A DNA stretch of 64,000 bases from Streptomyces xanthochromogenes (GTDB taxonomy: Bacteria; Actinomycetota; Actinomycetes; Streptomycetales; Streptomycetaceae), in the NCBI RefSeq assembly GCF_014650455.1, contig NZ_BMUZ01000003.1, positions 248,001 through 312,000 of the forward strand. The letters are read 5' to 3'. Below the pieces are notes generated by a model. The model did no database searches and was not told the DNA's origin. It saw nothing but the letters and a program-made list of their open reading frames with translations. Positions 26,677-36,131 of the stretch are shown in pieces. Each line of letters opens with the position of its first letter. The first letter of the stretch is position 1. A program made the translations under genes and the position numbers.

Positions 26677-27471
26677 TCAACGCGTCGAGGCCGTCAGGCC
26701 TCTCCGGTCCGCGAGGTCAGCCCGCTGACGGCGTCGGCACCTGCGGAAGCAGGCCGGTGGTCTGCCGCCAGCCGGTCCGCGCCGTCGGCGGTTGGCCTGC
26801 TGGTCGGCCCGTTCCGGAATCACGTCCCGGATGTCGCGTCTGCGCAGATGGTCGCGGATCACGCGGGACGAGTACGCCTTGTCAGCCAGGATCAGGTCCG
26901 GCCTGGTGCAGGGCCGTCCCAAAGAGCGGGGAACGCACAGACGGGCCATGACATCCGTGAAGGCCGGTGCGCCTCGGCCTGACCGGGGCCGAGGACGAAC
27001 ACCAGCGGCCGGCAGTGGCCGTCGGCCGCGAAGTGGATCATCGTGGTCAGGCCGCCCCGGGACCGGCCGACGGCATGATGGCCCGGCTCTCCGGCCGGGG
27101 CCCCTTTTTGCGGGCTCCGGCAGCGTGCTGGTGAGCGCGCACGATCGTGGAGTCCACGGACAACGGCCCAGCTGACGTCTTCGTCCGCGTCGGCCTGCGC
27201 CACCAGGGCGGTGAACACCCGCTCCCACGTGCCGTCGACGGCCCACATCCGCAGCCGGTTGTGGATACCCCGCCAGTTGCTGTACTTCTCCGGCAGGTGC
27301 ACCCACTGGGTACCGGTCTGGAACTTGAAGGCGATCTCGTCGATCGCCTCACGATGGCCCCGCCACCGGCCAACCCACTTCGACGTCCGGTCCGAGAGCA
27401 ACGGCTCAATCCGCGCCCACTGCGCATCAGTCAACGGCACACCCGGACCAACGACCGAGTGGTCCAAACCA
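26677..27471 (-). mobile_element. Decayed IS5-type insertion element with broken transposase
   Basis: The minus strand encodes an IS5-family DDE transposase of the common Streptomyces type, but in pieces. It begins at the GTG at 27440 (PLTDAQWARIEPLLSD, then FKFQTGTQWVHLPEKY), shifts frame at a VDSTIVRAHQH segment, returns for GRSRGGLTTMIHFAADG, then shifts again for RPDLILADKAYSSRVIRDHL. The C-terminal part normally following the NRRRRG-AGGRPPAF segment is missing, so both frameshifts and a 3' truncation inactivate it. Its outer end (27443-27471) matches the right end of the small remnant at 28068-28139 at about 24 of 29 positions. No matching second terminal repeat was found. Confidence 0.82.
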
Positions 27472-27477
27472 ACTCGC

Positions 27478-27876
27478 CTAGGGGTTGAGGCGCTTGCGGA
27501 CCTGCTCCATCGCCGCCCGTCCTTCAGGGCTCTCGTATGCCCGCATGAGCGCCTCATAGCTCGGATTGACGAGGGCCGCGATGCTGTCCCGCACCTCAAG
27601 GACCCAGTTGGGCTGGGCGGACGCGGCCCAGGAACCACGCTCCGCGAGACGACCACTGGCGGACACCTCGTACAGGCGGACCTGGACGACGGGGTCCGAT
27701 TCGCCGATGACCGAAAGAACCCAATCGCCGGGCGAAAGGTCCATGCGGGTACCGAAGTTGGCGTACAAGCCGTCGAAGGCTCGCCTGCCGCTCTCCGATG
27801 TGTCGACCGACGACAGCAGCATGAGCCAGTCGTCCCGCGCTGGCCTGCCGAGCCCGGTGGGCATGTTGACCATCAT
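27478..27876 (-). CDS. Hypothetical protein
   Basis: A 132-residue soluble protein starting MMVNMPTGLGRPARDD. The middle is predicted beta-rich (GDWVLSVIGESDPVVQVRLYEVSASGRL) and the C-terminus helical (PSYEALMRAYESPEGRAAMEQVRKRL). No recognised family. Its TAG stop abuts the end of the IS5 remnant, so the C-terminus may have been trimmed or replaced by that insertion. Confidence 0.55.
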   Translation of the reverse strand: MMVNMPTGLGRPARDDWLMLLSSVDTSESGRRAFDGLYANFGTRMDLSPGDWVLSVIGESDPVVQVRLYEVSASGRLAERGSWAASAQPNWVLEVRDSIAALVNPSYEALMRAYESPEGRAAMEQVRKRLNP

Positions 27877-28067
27877 GGATCGAACGGTAGCAGCGACGCT
27901 TTCGCGGAGCCATCTTCCAGTCTGAACTGCCTTGCACAGCCTGCCACTTCGGGCGGCTGAGGTCGCGTGCCGGCCATCCGGTCCCGCTCAGCCACGCCGG
28001 CGGAGACCGGCGCCCGACGGCGCCCGCACCGTGCCCCAGTCTTGCCGCGACTTGGCACCAGGCAGTT

Positions 28068-28139
28068 TCGTTTGGATCACCGGGCGGCCCAAAGGAAGGT
28101 GCGGGCGCACCCGGTCCAACGACCGACTGATCCAAACGA
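28068..28139. mobile_element. 72-bp MITE-like IS5 remnant
   Basis: Perfect 12-bp terminal inverted repeats, TCGTTTGGATCA (28068-28079) and TGATCCAAACGA (28128-28139), bound a 72-bp element. Its right internal sequence resembles the outer end of the nearby IS5-type element. It is too small to encode anything and looks like an internal-deletion derivative that could be moved in trans. Confidence 0.7.
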
Positions 28140-28285
28140 CAGGGACGAGCGTGAGCAACCGAGGGCCGCAAAGCTCGGCGCCCGCTGGCCCTCGGCGGCC
28201 TCCTGGACAGGGCCCGGATCTTCCGGTGGGACACGGCTTCCGTCGTGCCGCCGACGGACGGACCACCGATCGTGCCGATGACCTG

Positions 28286-28657
28286 TCAGTGTCGCTCCGT
28301 GGCGTGGAACCTGCGCAGAGCGCGGCTGAGCTCGTGCCGCATTCCGTCGGGCAGTGCCTCGCCCTCGCCGCCGGCCACCAAAGCCGCGGCCACCACGCGC
28401 AGACTGACATCGCAGTGCTGCGCGACGTCGACCAACAGGGTTCGAGCTCGCCGCCCGGTGCAGGGCACCAGGGCGCTCACCATGCCGAGCGCACGCTCGA
28501 TCACCATCCGGCCCGCGGCCGTGCGCCGCAACTTCTCGTTCTCCGCGCGGAGTTCGGCCAGTTCGCGACCGGCTGCGGCATCCGGTCCCGACAACTCGAC
28601 CGTCAGCTTCCACCACTCCTGCCGCTCCCCATGCGTGGTGACCGTCCGATCCATGCA
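28286..28657 (-). CDS. ANTAR-domain protein
   Basis: A 123-residue protein. An N-terminal helical stretch with a short coiled coil (about 25-45, RELAELRAENEKLRRT) leads into an ANTAR-like domain (about 45-105: GRMVIERALGMVSALVPCTGRRARTLLVDVAQHCDVSLRVVAAALV). ANTAR proteins bind paired hairpins in nascent RNA and act as antiterminators. Here there is no receiver or GAF domain, so signal input would come from a partner or from abundance. It lies beside small stress/envelope genes. Confidence 0.72.
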   Translation of the reverse strand, partial: CMDRTVTTHGERQEWWKLTVELSGPDAAAGRELAELRAENEKLRRTAAGRMVIERALGMVSALVPCTGRRARTLLVDVAQHCDVSLRVVAAALVAGGEGEALPDGMRHELSRALRRFHATERH

Positions 28658-28826
28658 GTCCGCCTCACCGTGAGTTCCGCTGACACCGGGGAGCTGATGC
28701 CCGCCCCGGCACGGTGGCCCTGCGCGCCCCGGCGGCCGATCCCCCTGAACGTTCATGACTTCCGCACTCCGACAGGGCGGCGACCCCGCTCGGAGCAGGC
28801 CGCTGGAGGCACGGTGTGCTTCGCCT

Positions 28827-29252
28827 CTACAGCTGGAGCAGATGTTCCGTGATCTCCCGGTACTGCTGCAGAGCGACCCGCAGGTCCTCCGTTTCGGCCT
28901 GGGTGTCCTGGCTCTGCCAGTTCGCGCGGAGGGCGCATTGGCGTTCCCCGAGCGCAGCATTCAGACGGCTGACGACCTCGTCGAAGGTGCCGTCGGCCTC
29001 CTCGACGGCGTGGCGCGGGCTGTCGATGAAGTTGTTGACGGCTTGCTGGAGGCGGACGGAAAGCTTGTCCCGTTCACCGGCCGGGAGCAGCTGCGGCTCG
29101 AAACCCGCGCTGCGAGGCAGGCCGTCGGATCCGGTGAAGGGTGCGCGCGGGTCGGGGGCGGGACCGGGCGCGGGAGCATGCGGAGCGTGCTGCTTGAGGG
29201 GTTTCGAGCCGGGGGCCGCGGGCTGCTGTGCGCGTTCGGCGTCGTACGTCAT
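28827..29252 (-). CDS. Hypothetical protein coupled to the upstream membrane protein
   Basis: A 141-residue hydrophilic protein. A proline/alanine-rich N-terminus (about 1-50) precedes a helical region whose LQQAVNNFIDSPRHAVEEADGTFDEVVSRLNAAL parallels the IQENFVESPDKAVAEADMLLSRLAE segment of the preceding gene. Its ATG overlaps that gene's TGA by one base (TGATG), so the two are translationally coupled and probably paralogous partners. No known function. Confidence 0.72.
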   Translation of the reverse strand: MTYDAERAQQPAAPGSKPLKQHAPHAPAPGPAPDPRAPFTGSDGLPRSAGFEPQLLPAGERDKLSVRLQQAVNNFIDSPRHAVEEADGTFDEVVSRLNAALGERQCALRANWQSQDTQAETEDLRVALQQYREITEHLLQL

Positions 29253-29872
29253 CAGAGGGTGCTTCCCTTCGCGTGGTGCCCGCCGGGGGCCTGGGGTGCC
29301 GCGTCACGGCCTTCGCGGTGGTGCGGGCGGTGCCGGGCGGAGGGGGCGGGTTGCCCAGTGGTCAGCGCGGTCACGAGGCCGCGGGCCCGGATCATGGCCT
29401 CGCGCATTTCTTCGGTGCTGCCGCGGCCTTGTGCCGTGGCGTGCAGGTCGCGGTAGCCGCGGACGTGTTCGCTGTGGTGGACGGAGAGCGCGGCCATCTG
29501 GTCGTCGAACTGGTCGCCCGGCGGGAAGCCACGGTCCTCGGCGAGCCGCGAGAGCAGCATGTCCGCTTCGGCGACGGCCTTGTCCGGCGATTCGACGAAA
29601 TTCTCCTGGATACGGGCCCACTGGGCGCGGTATCGCTCGCGCAGGTCGGGCGTCAAGGACCTTTCCTCGAGGGAGCCGTGCCGCCGCACCCGCTCGCCGA
29701 GTTCCGCTTCGGCCGCCTTGGCGTCGCCGCCGTGGAGCTGGACGGCATGGCCGTACTCGGGTCCGAAGCGCTTTTCCAGCCCCCGCCCGCCGCGTTGCCC
29801 GAAGCCGATGACGAGGACGGCAGCCACGATCACGACGACCACGGCCACCATCACGAGCACGAACATCAACAT
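29252..29872 (-). CDS. Membrane-anchored hypothetical protein
   Basis: A 206-residue protein with one N-terminal membrane helix (residues 2-25, valine-rich) followed by a hydrophilic helical region containing ERYRAQWARIQENFVESPDKAVAEADMLLSRLAE. A GAGAGG ribosome site precedes the ATG. The helical segment recurs in the next gene. I recall similar single-helix proteins near stress genes in actinomycetes, but no function can be given. The C-terminal tail is His/Arg-rich. Confidence 0.75.
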   Translation of the reverse strand: MLMFVLVMVAVVVVIVAAVLVIGFGQRGGRGLEKRFGPEYGHAVQLHGGDAKAAEAELGERVRRHGSLEERSLTPDLRERYRAQWARIQENFVESPDKAVAEADMLLSRLAEDRGFPPGDQFDDQMAALSVHHSEHVRGYRDLHATAQGRGSTEEMREAMIRARGLVTALTTGQPAPSARHRPHHREGRDAAPQAPGGHHAKGSTL

Positions 29873-30057
29873 GACACGCCTCTCTGTCGCGCGAACGGGG
29901 GCGGTTCGAACGGACCGGCCGGTGGCCGGGTACCGGAGACCGGGTGCCGGAGGGTCCCAGAGGCCGGGGGCCGAAGACCGGGTGCCGGAGACCGGGTGCC
30001 CGGCCGGTTGGGAACCCGGCACCCGGTCCTTGTTCCGGCGGGGAGGCCGGGATTGGC

Positions 30058-30420
30058 TCACATCATCTGGGGCGGTCGCGGGCGGCCGTAGTAACTTCCC
30101 ACCTCCTGACGGTAGTCCGGGTCACCCAGGTGCTTCTCCTTGTTGAACTCCGGGGCACCCTTGATCTGGTCCTTGCTGCGGTCGACGTAGATCTTCTTCT
30201 CCTCGGGGTCCACACGCACCACGACCCCGGCGGGCAGCAGGACCTCCTTGCCGAAGATCCAGGTTCCGGTGTCGACGACGATGTACGCGGCACCGACGTC
30301 CTCGGAGTGCTTGTCGACCTTGCCGATGCTGCCGTCACTGGCCTCGACCTTGTATCCGGTCAGGTCCATGCCCGTCTGGTAGGCGGCCATCGACCGGTAG
30401 CCCCACACGTTCTCGTCCAC
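30058..30420 (-). CDS. PRC-barrel domain protein
   Basis: A 120-residue cytoplasmic protein, GTG start with AGGAG 8 nt upstream. Residues about 18-80 form a PRC-barrel: GYKVEASDGSIGKVDKHSEDVGAAYIVVDTGTWIFGKEVLLPAGVV is the canonical pattern. The tail is rich in charged residues and ends PRPPQMM. PRC-barrel proteins occur in stress and RNA/membrane-associated settings; the small stress-type neighbours on the same strand fit that. Confidence 0.88.
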   Translation of the reverse strand: MDENVWGYRSMAAYQTGMDLTGYKVEASDGSIGKVDKHSEDVGAAYIVVDTGTWIFGKEVLLPAGVVVRVDPEEKKIYVDRSKDQIKGAPEFNKEKHLGDPDYRQEVGSYYGRPRPPQMM

Positions 30421-30633
30421 GGAAGTGCTCCTTCTCGTCGGGGTTTGAGCGGGGAGGGAGATGTGCCTTGTTCCACGCGGCTGTCCCTCGGTCGCGCGGG
30501 AGTTCGCTGTGCGTGGGTGTTGGTTCCGGAAGGCGCCCTTGGTCGTCTCGTCGGCCTGCTTGAGGTTCCTACCGGCCTGTTCGCGACGTCCTTCGCGCGT
30601 GAGGTGCCTGTTTACCGGCGGGCCGGCCGGCGG

Positions 30634-30801
30634 CTACCTGTGGCTGCCGGCGGAGCGGCCCGAGCCCATGCGGCCACGCATGAGGAAGCCGATGACCCAC
30701 AGGACCAGCAGCACTGCGGCTACGTACCACAGGAGGTGCAGAGTGAAGCCGAACCCGAACAGTGCCAGGACCAGCACGATCAGAACGATCCAGAGAAGCA
30801 T
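30634..30801 (-). CDS. Small hydrophobic membrane protein (Lmo0937-like)
   Basis: A 55-residue protein with a GGGAGG ribosome site 7 nt upstream. It has two membrane helices (MLLWIVLIVLVLALFGFGF and LLWYVAAVLLVLWVIGFLMR) and a short basic tail. This matches the Lmo0937-type family of tiny stress-linked membrane proteins. It heads the minus-strand group with the PRC-barrel gene. Confidence 0.85.
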   Translation of the reverse strand: MLLWIVLIVLVLALFGFGFTLHLLWYVAAVLLVLWVIGFLMRGRMGSGRSAGSHR

Positions 30802-31275
30802 GGCCGAACCTCCCGTTCGCAGGAGTGCACTCTGCGTTCCGCGGGGTCCCGGCGAAGCGAGTGGCGGGAGGTCGCGTCCCGGAAATCCCGGTACGTCATG
30901 GCCCAGCGCCCACCCGCCAGTGAACGGCCGTCCGCGTCCGTTGTCAACGGCTGCGTTGCGACCGGCCCCACCGGACGCAGTCCGCTACGACTACGAAGCG
31001 ACCGGCTTCGCCGACACGGTGGCCCGCCAGCCAGCTGGCCACGGACTGCGCAGTCTTCCCGTGCCCGTCCGGCCCCCTGCCCGGCCCCTCCGCCCTGCCA
31101 TGTCCGACCATTCGGCTCTGCCTTCTTGGGGGCAGCCTCACAGCGGACACCGCACGCGTTTGGACCTTCGCCGAGCAACACATCGAGGACGAGACGCGAC
31201 GTCAGTGGCACCTGCGGCAGATCCAGGGCTCGGCCACCAGGCCCATGGTGGTGGTCCGGTCCTCCGGGTCCGCGA
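30802..31275. other. Intergenic region, no gene recognised
   Basis: No supported open frame. A segment near 30838-30880 loosely resembles one near 32135-32180 (TTCCGCGGGGTCC followed by GGCGAA), suggesting an old duplication or a shared control region. Confidence 0.4.
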
Positions 31276-31752
31276 CTATTGGGTGGAAAGCCGCGCGATG
31301 ATGCGCCTGCGGGCCGTCTCGTCCAATTGCAGATAAGTCACCACCACAGGGATGTCGCTGGGGTCGCGGCCCTCCGCCCAGGTGAACCCGTCGTCGCTCT
31401 CCGTGCCGAGGTAACCGTCGCGGTCCTTGAGTACCTGTTCGCAGTGGTGCAGGGCGGAGATGTCCGGCGCAGTCCAGATCAGAGACTGCACGCCGATGCC
31501 ATCGTGCTCGCACGGGTCGCCCTTGCCGAGGGACCGCAGGTACAGCTCAGAGCCCGCGTCGCTCACCAGGAGGACCGCGTCCCGTGTGCCCATGACGACC
31601 TCAAGGCCCAGGAGTTCGCGGTAGAACCCGATCGATTCACCGAGGTCCGACACGTACAACACGGCTGACGCCAGCCGCATACCGGATATCGGAAGTGCGT
31701 CATCGCGCCCTTCCTCCTGCGCCTGCTGCGGGGCATTCGGGCTGGTGGTCAT
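31276..31752 (-). CDS. VOC-family (glyoxalase/bleomycin-resistance-like) protein
   Basis: A 158-residue single VOC protein: SAVLYVSDLGESIGFYRELLGLEVV begins the first beta-alpha-beta unit, and the second runs through SLIWTAPDISALHHCEQVLKDR. A GAGGAG ribosome site precedes the ATG. Members bind metals or small ligands as isomerases, dioxygenases or resistance proteins; the C-terminal unit is diverged here and the metal ligands are not clear, so only the fold is assigned. Confidence 0.82.
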   Translation of the reverse strand: MTTSPNAPQQAQEEGRDDALPISGMRLASAVLYVSDLGESIGFYRELLGLEVVMGTRDAVLLVSDAGSELYLRSLGKGDPCEHDGIGVQSLIWTAPDISALHHCEQVLKDRDGYLGTESDDGFTWAEGRDPSDIPVVVTYLQLDETARRRIIARLSTQ

Positions 31753-32624
31753 TGGCTACTCCTCTATGGGGTTCACAACCGGTGTCCGACACGCGGGTGG
31801 CGGCCGGACCGGCCTCTACGGTCCCCGGGTGCGGAGGGGGAATGGCGCGGGTGATGCTTGATGGCCCCGGCGACGTGCGATTGTGGCGCTTGCCCGTGGC
31901 CGGAGTGAGCTGACGATTGGTCATGTTGCTTACGGGCAAGCGATTTCATGCTTCTGGCGCGTCAGCCGAAGATGTGGCCTGTGTGCCTCGAAAAGGTCCA
32001 CAGGGCGACGAGACCCGCTGGGGGCCAGAGCCGGATACGCCGGGTCGGGCCGCCATCGAAGAGGATCGGAGCGAGCACGACTAGAAAGAGTCCAATGCGC
32101 CACGGCCGGGCCTCCGGATCGGAAAGGATGTTGTCGATTCCGCGGGGTCCGGGCGAAACGGCAGGGCGGAAGCCTTGCCCCGGTTGCCGGAGCTGCATGG
32201 CCCTACCTCACGCCCGGCAGTCAACTCCGCAGCGGCCATTGCGTCAACCCCAGCTTGTTACCGGCGAGTTACTGCTGCGGTTTCAGCTTCCTCGGGGTGA
32301 CAGCGCGCTACGTCGCGTTGGCGGCGGGTACGCACGGCGGCGACCCTCGCGACGTCGGGCAGCCCACCGTGCCCCGGATTGCGGGACTTGGTGATGTGAC
32401 GACAACTCAAATCCGCCCGGCACCAGGTTGGTTGGCGACGATGGCCAACAGGAGACGCACCCCTGATCCATCCGCCGGATTCTTCCCTGTGGGGAGCCGC
32501 CCAGCGCCGCCTCTTGAACCCGGTTGTAGGCAGCGACCTCCGCCGGTCACGACGTCGGCCGAGCCCGGACCGGCCCGGCCCGGCCCGGCCACGTACGTAC
32601 CGTTGGGCCCCTGACCGGTAAGCG
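31753..32624. other. Gene-poor region
   Basis: About 0.9 kb without a gene I can support. A short minus-strand frame at 31962-32198 carries one hydrophobic stretch (IGLFLVVLAPILF) but has no good start or ribosome site. Confidence 0.45.
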
Positions 32625-32646
32625 GTCCGCGTCACGCGACGCGGAC
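32625..32646. terminator. Hairpin
   Basis: Nine-pair perfect stem GTCCGCGTC-acgc-GACGCGGAC. It may be a second terminator for the minus-strand amidohydrolase/MFS unit. Confidence 0.45.
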
Positions 32647-32750
32647 ATGTCTACCGGCGCCGTTCCCGGCCCGGACGAGTAGCGGTCATGCCCCGGTCCG
32701 GCCTAGAGGCAGGCCGAGAAGGGCGATGAGTACCACGGCAGGGGGCCTGG

Positions 32751-32791
32751 CCGTCTCGGCGCAGAGGTGCAGGCCCGGCTCGCCGAGACGG
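32751..32791 (-). terminator. Terminator of the amidohydrolase/MFS unit
   Basis: Eleven-pair perfect stem CCGTCTCGGCG (32751-32761) with CGCCGAGACGG (32781-32791), 45 nt past the amidohydrolase stop. Confidence 0.65.
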
Positions 32792-32835
32792 ATGGGTTGG
32801 GCCCGATCCCGCCCAACGTCCGGACGCCCGACGGT

Positions 32836-34074
32836 TCAGACCACAGTGAGCCGTGTTCCGCGACGCCACACGGCACGGGTGTTCAGGGTGTCGGAGATGG
32901 TGGTCGTGGGGTCGCCGTCGACCAGGAGCAGGTCGGCGCGCAGCCCTTCGGCGATGCGGCCGCGGTCGGCCAGGCCGAAGCGCCGGGCGGTGGTGGCGGT
33001 GGCCGCGCGCAGTGCCTGGGCCGGAGTCAGGCCCGCTTGCACGAGGTACTGCAGTTCGTGGTGGACGCTGGCACCGTGGGCAAGGCCGCCCAGGAACGGC
33101 ATCGGCATGGATGCGTCGGTGCCCGTCAGGATGTCGACGCCCGCGTCGTACAGGGCGCGTACGGAGCCCAGCACGTCGGCGATTTTGCCCTGGGGGTAGT
33201 GGTTGAAGCTGCTGCGCAGGGTCTTCGTCCATGCCTCGTCGAGCCGCGCGGCCACGCGTGGATCGTCGGCCAGTTGGTCTCCGGTGATGCCCATCATGGA
33301 CGCGTTCAGGACGACGCAGGGCACGACGAAGGCACCGGAGTCCCGGATCAGGGTGATGATCTCGTCCGTGTGGGGGCCGTCCATGAACAGGTGGACCAGC
33401 CCGTCGATGCCGGCCTCGATCGCCATCCGAGTGGCTTCGATCGTCAGGGCGTGGGCGACGGTCAGCTTGCCGTGCCTCTTGGCTTCGGCGACACCTGCGT
33501 TCAACGTCGCCCGATCGAGCATGGGCAGGCCGGGATGGCCCTCGACAGAACCGTCGTCGACCATGAACTTGATGTAGTCCGAGCCGCGTTCGATGAGCTG
33601 CGGAATGAAGGCGACGGCCTCCTCGGGGGTGGTCGAGAACGGCATGAGCGGTGTTGGCCCGGACGCCCCGGACGGCGGTCCGGGACGGAAGCCCTCGGGG
33701 AACAGCTCACTGGGGTGGCCGCCCGGCGGGGTGATACCGAACCCGGAGGAGCGCACGTCGGCCACGGTGTCGTCCGCGGTGATGTGCGCGCGGTTGTCGG
33801 CGGTGTACGTTCCTTGCATCTCCAGCTCGGTGGTCACTCCGAAGCGCAGTGCCAGGGCGAGAGATTCGACGTTGGTGTGGACGTGGGCGTCGATCAGGCC
33901 GGGCAGCAGGGTTCCGCCCTTGGCGTCGACCACCTGTGCACTTGCTGGAGCGTTTCCGCCCACCGCGAGGATGCCGGTGTTGTCGAAGACGACGGTGGTC
34001 GCCTCCAGGGTCAGGTCGCCGTCGAAAACCCGCGCGTTGATGAGGGCGGTGCTGGGGGCGGGGGTCGTGCTCAT
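32836..34074 (-). CDS. Amidohydrolase paired with an MFS exporter
   Basis: A 412-residue amidohydrolase. H64-x-H66 in GLIDAHVHT begins the metal site; other ligands include the lysine in YIKFMVDDGS, His in VAHALT and VHLFMDG, and Asp in LTGTDASM. The C-terminal APADLLLVDGDP-like segment completes the small domain. GGAG lies 8 nt before the ATG. It follows the MFS gene by about 60 nt on the same strand, so the pair probably hydrolyses and exports a cyclic amide or related toxic compound. Only about as similar to the 14-kb amidohydrolase as family members in general. Confidence 0.88.
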   Translation of the reverse strand: MSTTPAPSTALINARVFDGDLTLEATTVVFDNTGILAVGGNAPASAQVVDAKGGTLLPGLIDAHVHTNVESLALALRFGVTTELEMQGTYTADNRAHITADDTVADVRSSGFGITPPGGHPSELFPEGFRPGPPSGASGPTPLMPFSTTPEEAVAFIPQLIERGSDYIKFMVDDGSVEGHPGLPMLDRATLNAGVAEAKRHGKLTVAHALTIEATRMAIEAGIDGLVHLFMDGPHTDEIITLIRDSGAFVVPCVVLNASMMGITGDQLADDPRVAARLDEAWTKTLRSSFNHYPQGKIADVLGSVRALYDAGVDILTGTDASMPMPFLGGLAHGASVHHELQYLVQAGLTPAQALRAATATTARRFGLADRGRIAEGLRADLLLVDGDPTTTISDTLNTRAVWRRGTRLTVV

Positions 34075-34135
34075 CGTGGGTGCTCCGTTCTATTCGCGCG
34101 GCACTGAGCCGCTGCCTGCCGTAGGTGAGGCGGCG

Positions 34136-35665
34136 TCAGTTGGCCGTGGCGACAGCCGCGTTCCCGGGGGCTTCGACGGACGTGGGCGGGCCGGCCTTCT
34201 TGAGCGGTACTTCCACGACGAAGAGCGCGGCGACGAAGGCGAGAGCGCAGACGATCGCGGCGGTGAGGAAGATGTGGCTGGTGCCGCTCGTGACCGCGGT
34301 GAGGTAGGCGTCCTTGGCGCCGGCGGGCAGGGCGCTCGGGTCGACCTCACGCCCGGCGGGCAGATCGGCCTGGACGGCGCGAGTGAACAGCGAGCCGAAG
34401 ACGGCGACGCCGAGGGAGCCGCCCAGCGTGCGGAAGAGGTTGGCCGAGCTCATCGCGGCGCCCATGTCGCGCAGGGAGACGCTGTTCTGCGCGATGGTGC
34501 CTGCCATCTGCATCGTGAAACCTAGGCCGATGCCGACGAGGACCATGTACAGACCGGTCAGCGTGAATGACGTACCGGCGTCCATGGTGGCCAGGAGTCC
34601 GAGCCCTGCCGCGAGGAACACGGTCCCGAGAACAGGGAAGATCTTGTATTTGCCCGTGGCGGACATGACCTTGCCTGCGATGGTCGACACGATCACGACA
34701 GGGATCATCATCGGCAGCATCAGCAGACCGGAATTGGTGGCAGAAGCGCCCTGAACACTCTGCTGGAACAACGGCAGGTACAGGCCCGCCCCGAACGTGA
34801 CCACACCACCGGCAAGGGTCAAGGCCATCGCCAGTGGGTAGTTGCGGTGACCGGTGAACACCGACAGCGGCAGCAGCGGCTCACTCACGCGCTTCTCCAC
34901 CAGGATGAACAGGGCCAGGCCCGCGATCGCGACCACACCCAGGGACAGGATCTGCCAGGAGCCCCAGGCATAGGTGCTGCCCGCCCAGGTGGCGGCCAGG
35001 ACGATCGCGCTGATGGAGAGGGTCAGCAGGGTGATGCCCGCCCAGTCGATCTTCGCCTTGATGCGCTTGGTGGGCACGTGCAGCTTCGACGCCAGCCACA
35101 CCAGGGCGACCAGGCCGATGGGGAGATTGATGTAGAAGGCCCAGCGCCAGTCGAAGTGGCCGGTGACGAACCCGCCGAGCAGCGGGCCACCAATGGTGCC
35201 GATCGCCATGACGGAGGCCGTCATGCCCTGGTACCTGCCCCGCTCTCGGGGCGGTACGAGGGCGCCGATCAGCGCGAAGGCACCCGCGCCGATGCCGCCG
35301 GCTCCGATGCCCTGCACGACGCGGAACGCGATCAGTTCGCCCATGGACTGGGCCGCCCCGCACAGGGCGGACCCGGCGATGAACACGGCGATGGAAGCGA
35401 GGTACATGGGCTTGCGGCCGAACAAGTCACCGAACTTGCCCCAGACCGGGGTGGTGACGGCGGTGATCAGCGTGTAGGCGGTAACGACCCAGGAGATGTG
35501 GTCCAGGCCGCCGAGGTCACCCACGATCGTGGGCATCGCGGTGCTGACGACCATGTTGTCGAGCATCGACAGCAGCATCGCGAGCATGACGCCGAGCAGC
35601 ACCCACCGGACGTTCTTCGGCACGGTCGGCTCGGCGGCGGTGGAGGGGAGGGATGCAGTGGACAT
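34136..35665 (-). CDS. DHA2-type MFS drug exporter, 14 TM
   Basis: A 509-residue proton-coupled exporter of the EmrB/QacA (DHA2) group. Motif A is GKFGDLFGRKPMYL, motif B-like RVVQGIGAGG, and motif C-like GPLLGGFVTGHFDWRWAFYINLPIG, the strongest DHA2 marker. The hydrophobic profile supports 14 membrane helices. A GGAG-type ribosome site (AAAGGAGTGATCAGTC) precedes the ATG. It leads the unit with the amidohydrolase. No dedicated regulator is adjacent; the upstream region has AAGGTGTAC and AAGGTGAAC half-sites 17 bp apart. Confidence 0.92.
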   Translation of the reverse strand: MSTASLPSTAAEPTVPKNVRWVLLGVMLAMLLSMLDNMVVSTAMPTIVGDLGGLDHISWVVTAYTLITAVTTPVWGKFGDLFGRKPMYLASIAVFIAGSALCGAAQSMGELIAFRVVQGIGAGGIGAGAFALIGALVPPRERGRYQGMTASVMAIGTIGGPLLGGFVTGHFDWRWAFYINLPIGLVALVWLASKLHVPTKRIKAKIDWAGITLLTLSISAIVLAATWAGSTYAWGSWQILSLGVVAIAGLALFILVEKRVSEPLLPLSVFTGHRNYPLAMALTLAGGVVTFGAGLYLPLFQQSVQGASATNSGLLMLPMMIPVVIVSTIAGKVMSATGKYKIFPVLGTVFLAAGLGLLATMDAGTSFTLTGLYMVLVGIGLGFTMQMAGTIAQNSVSLRDMGAAMSSANLFRTLGGSLGVAVFGSLFTRAVQADLPAGREVDPSALPAGAKDAYLTAVTSGTSHIFLTAAIVCALAFVAALFVVEVPLKKAGPPTSVEAPGNAAVATAN

Positions 35666-36131
35666 GACTGATCACTCCTTTCGGGCATGAAGGAGAAGGA
35701 GGTGGACGAGGCGGGACGGATTGCGTCGACCGCCCCTCAAGAAAAGCACACCGACTCCCTAAGTGCAACGGTTCACCTTTTTGAGTCGTACACCTTTGGC
35801 GGCCGAAGCCATGCGCATGCCACAACCGAGGCCCGAAGCCGCGACGGCAGCGATGGGGCCCCGCAAGCCGAGCAGCGCGCCCTCGGCCGCCCCGACGGCC
35901 GATGCCGAGGTGACCCTCCGAATCCAATGGCGTCCGGCCGCCGACCACCCCCTGCCGCTTGCCGCTCTCTCACGCAGCGGCGCCGCGAGAATTGTCCAAG
36001 AGGCGCCCTGGCCCCTCCCTCTGCGATACGTGACGCTGAGATCGCGGATTGGGGAATTTACTTGAAGTCTCACATTGTTTAACGTCGCAAGCGAGGCCGC
36101 CGCCTCGCGCTTCGCAGTCGAGGGAGACCCC
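35666..36131. other. Divergent intergenic region upstream of MFS and VOC genes
   Basis: No gene supported. Near 35760-35800 the minus strand holds two AAGGTG(T/A)AC half-sites and a TTGCAC -35-like hexamer; this is the most likely MFS promoter area. Confidence 0.4.

Noticed and set aside
31962..32198. Possible small membrane protein on the minus strand
   Set aside because: One hydrophobic stretch only, no convincing start codon or ribosome site, rare codons.
34847..35671. 274-residue plus-strand open frame opposite the MFS gene
   Set aside because: Low-complexity Gly/Asp/His-rich shadow frame without a ribosome site.
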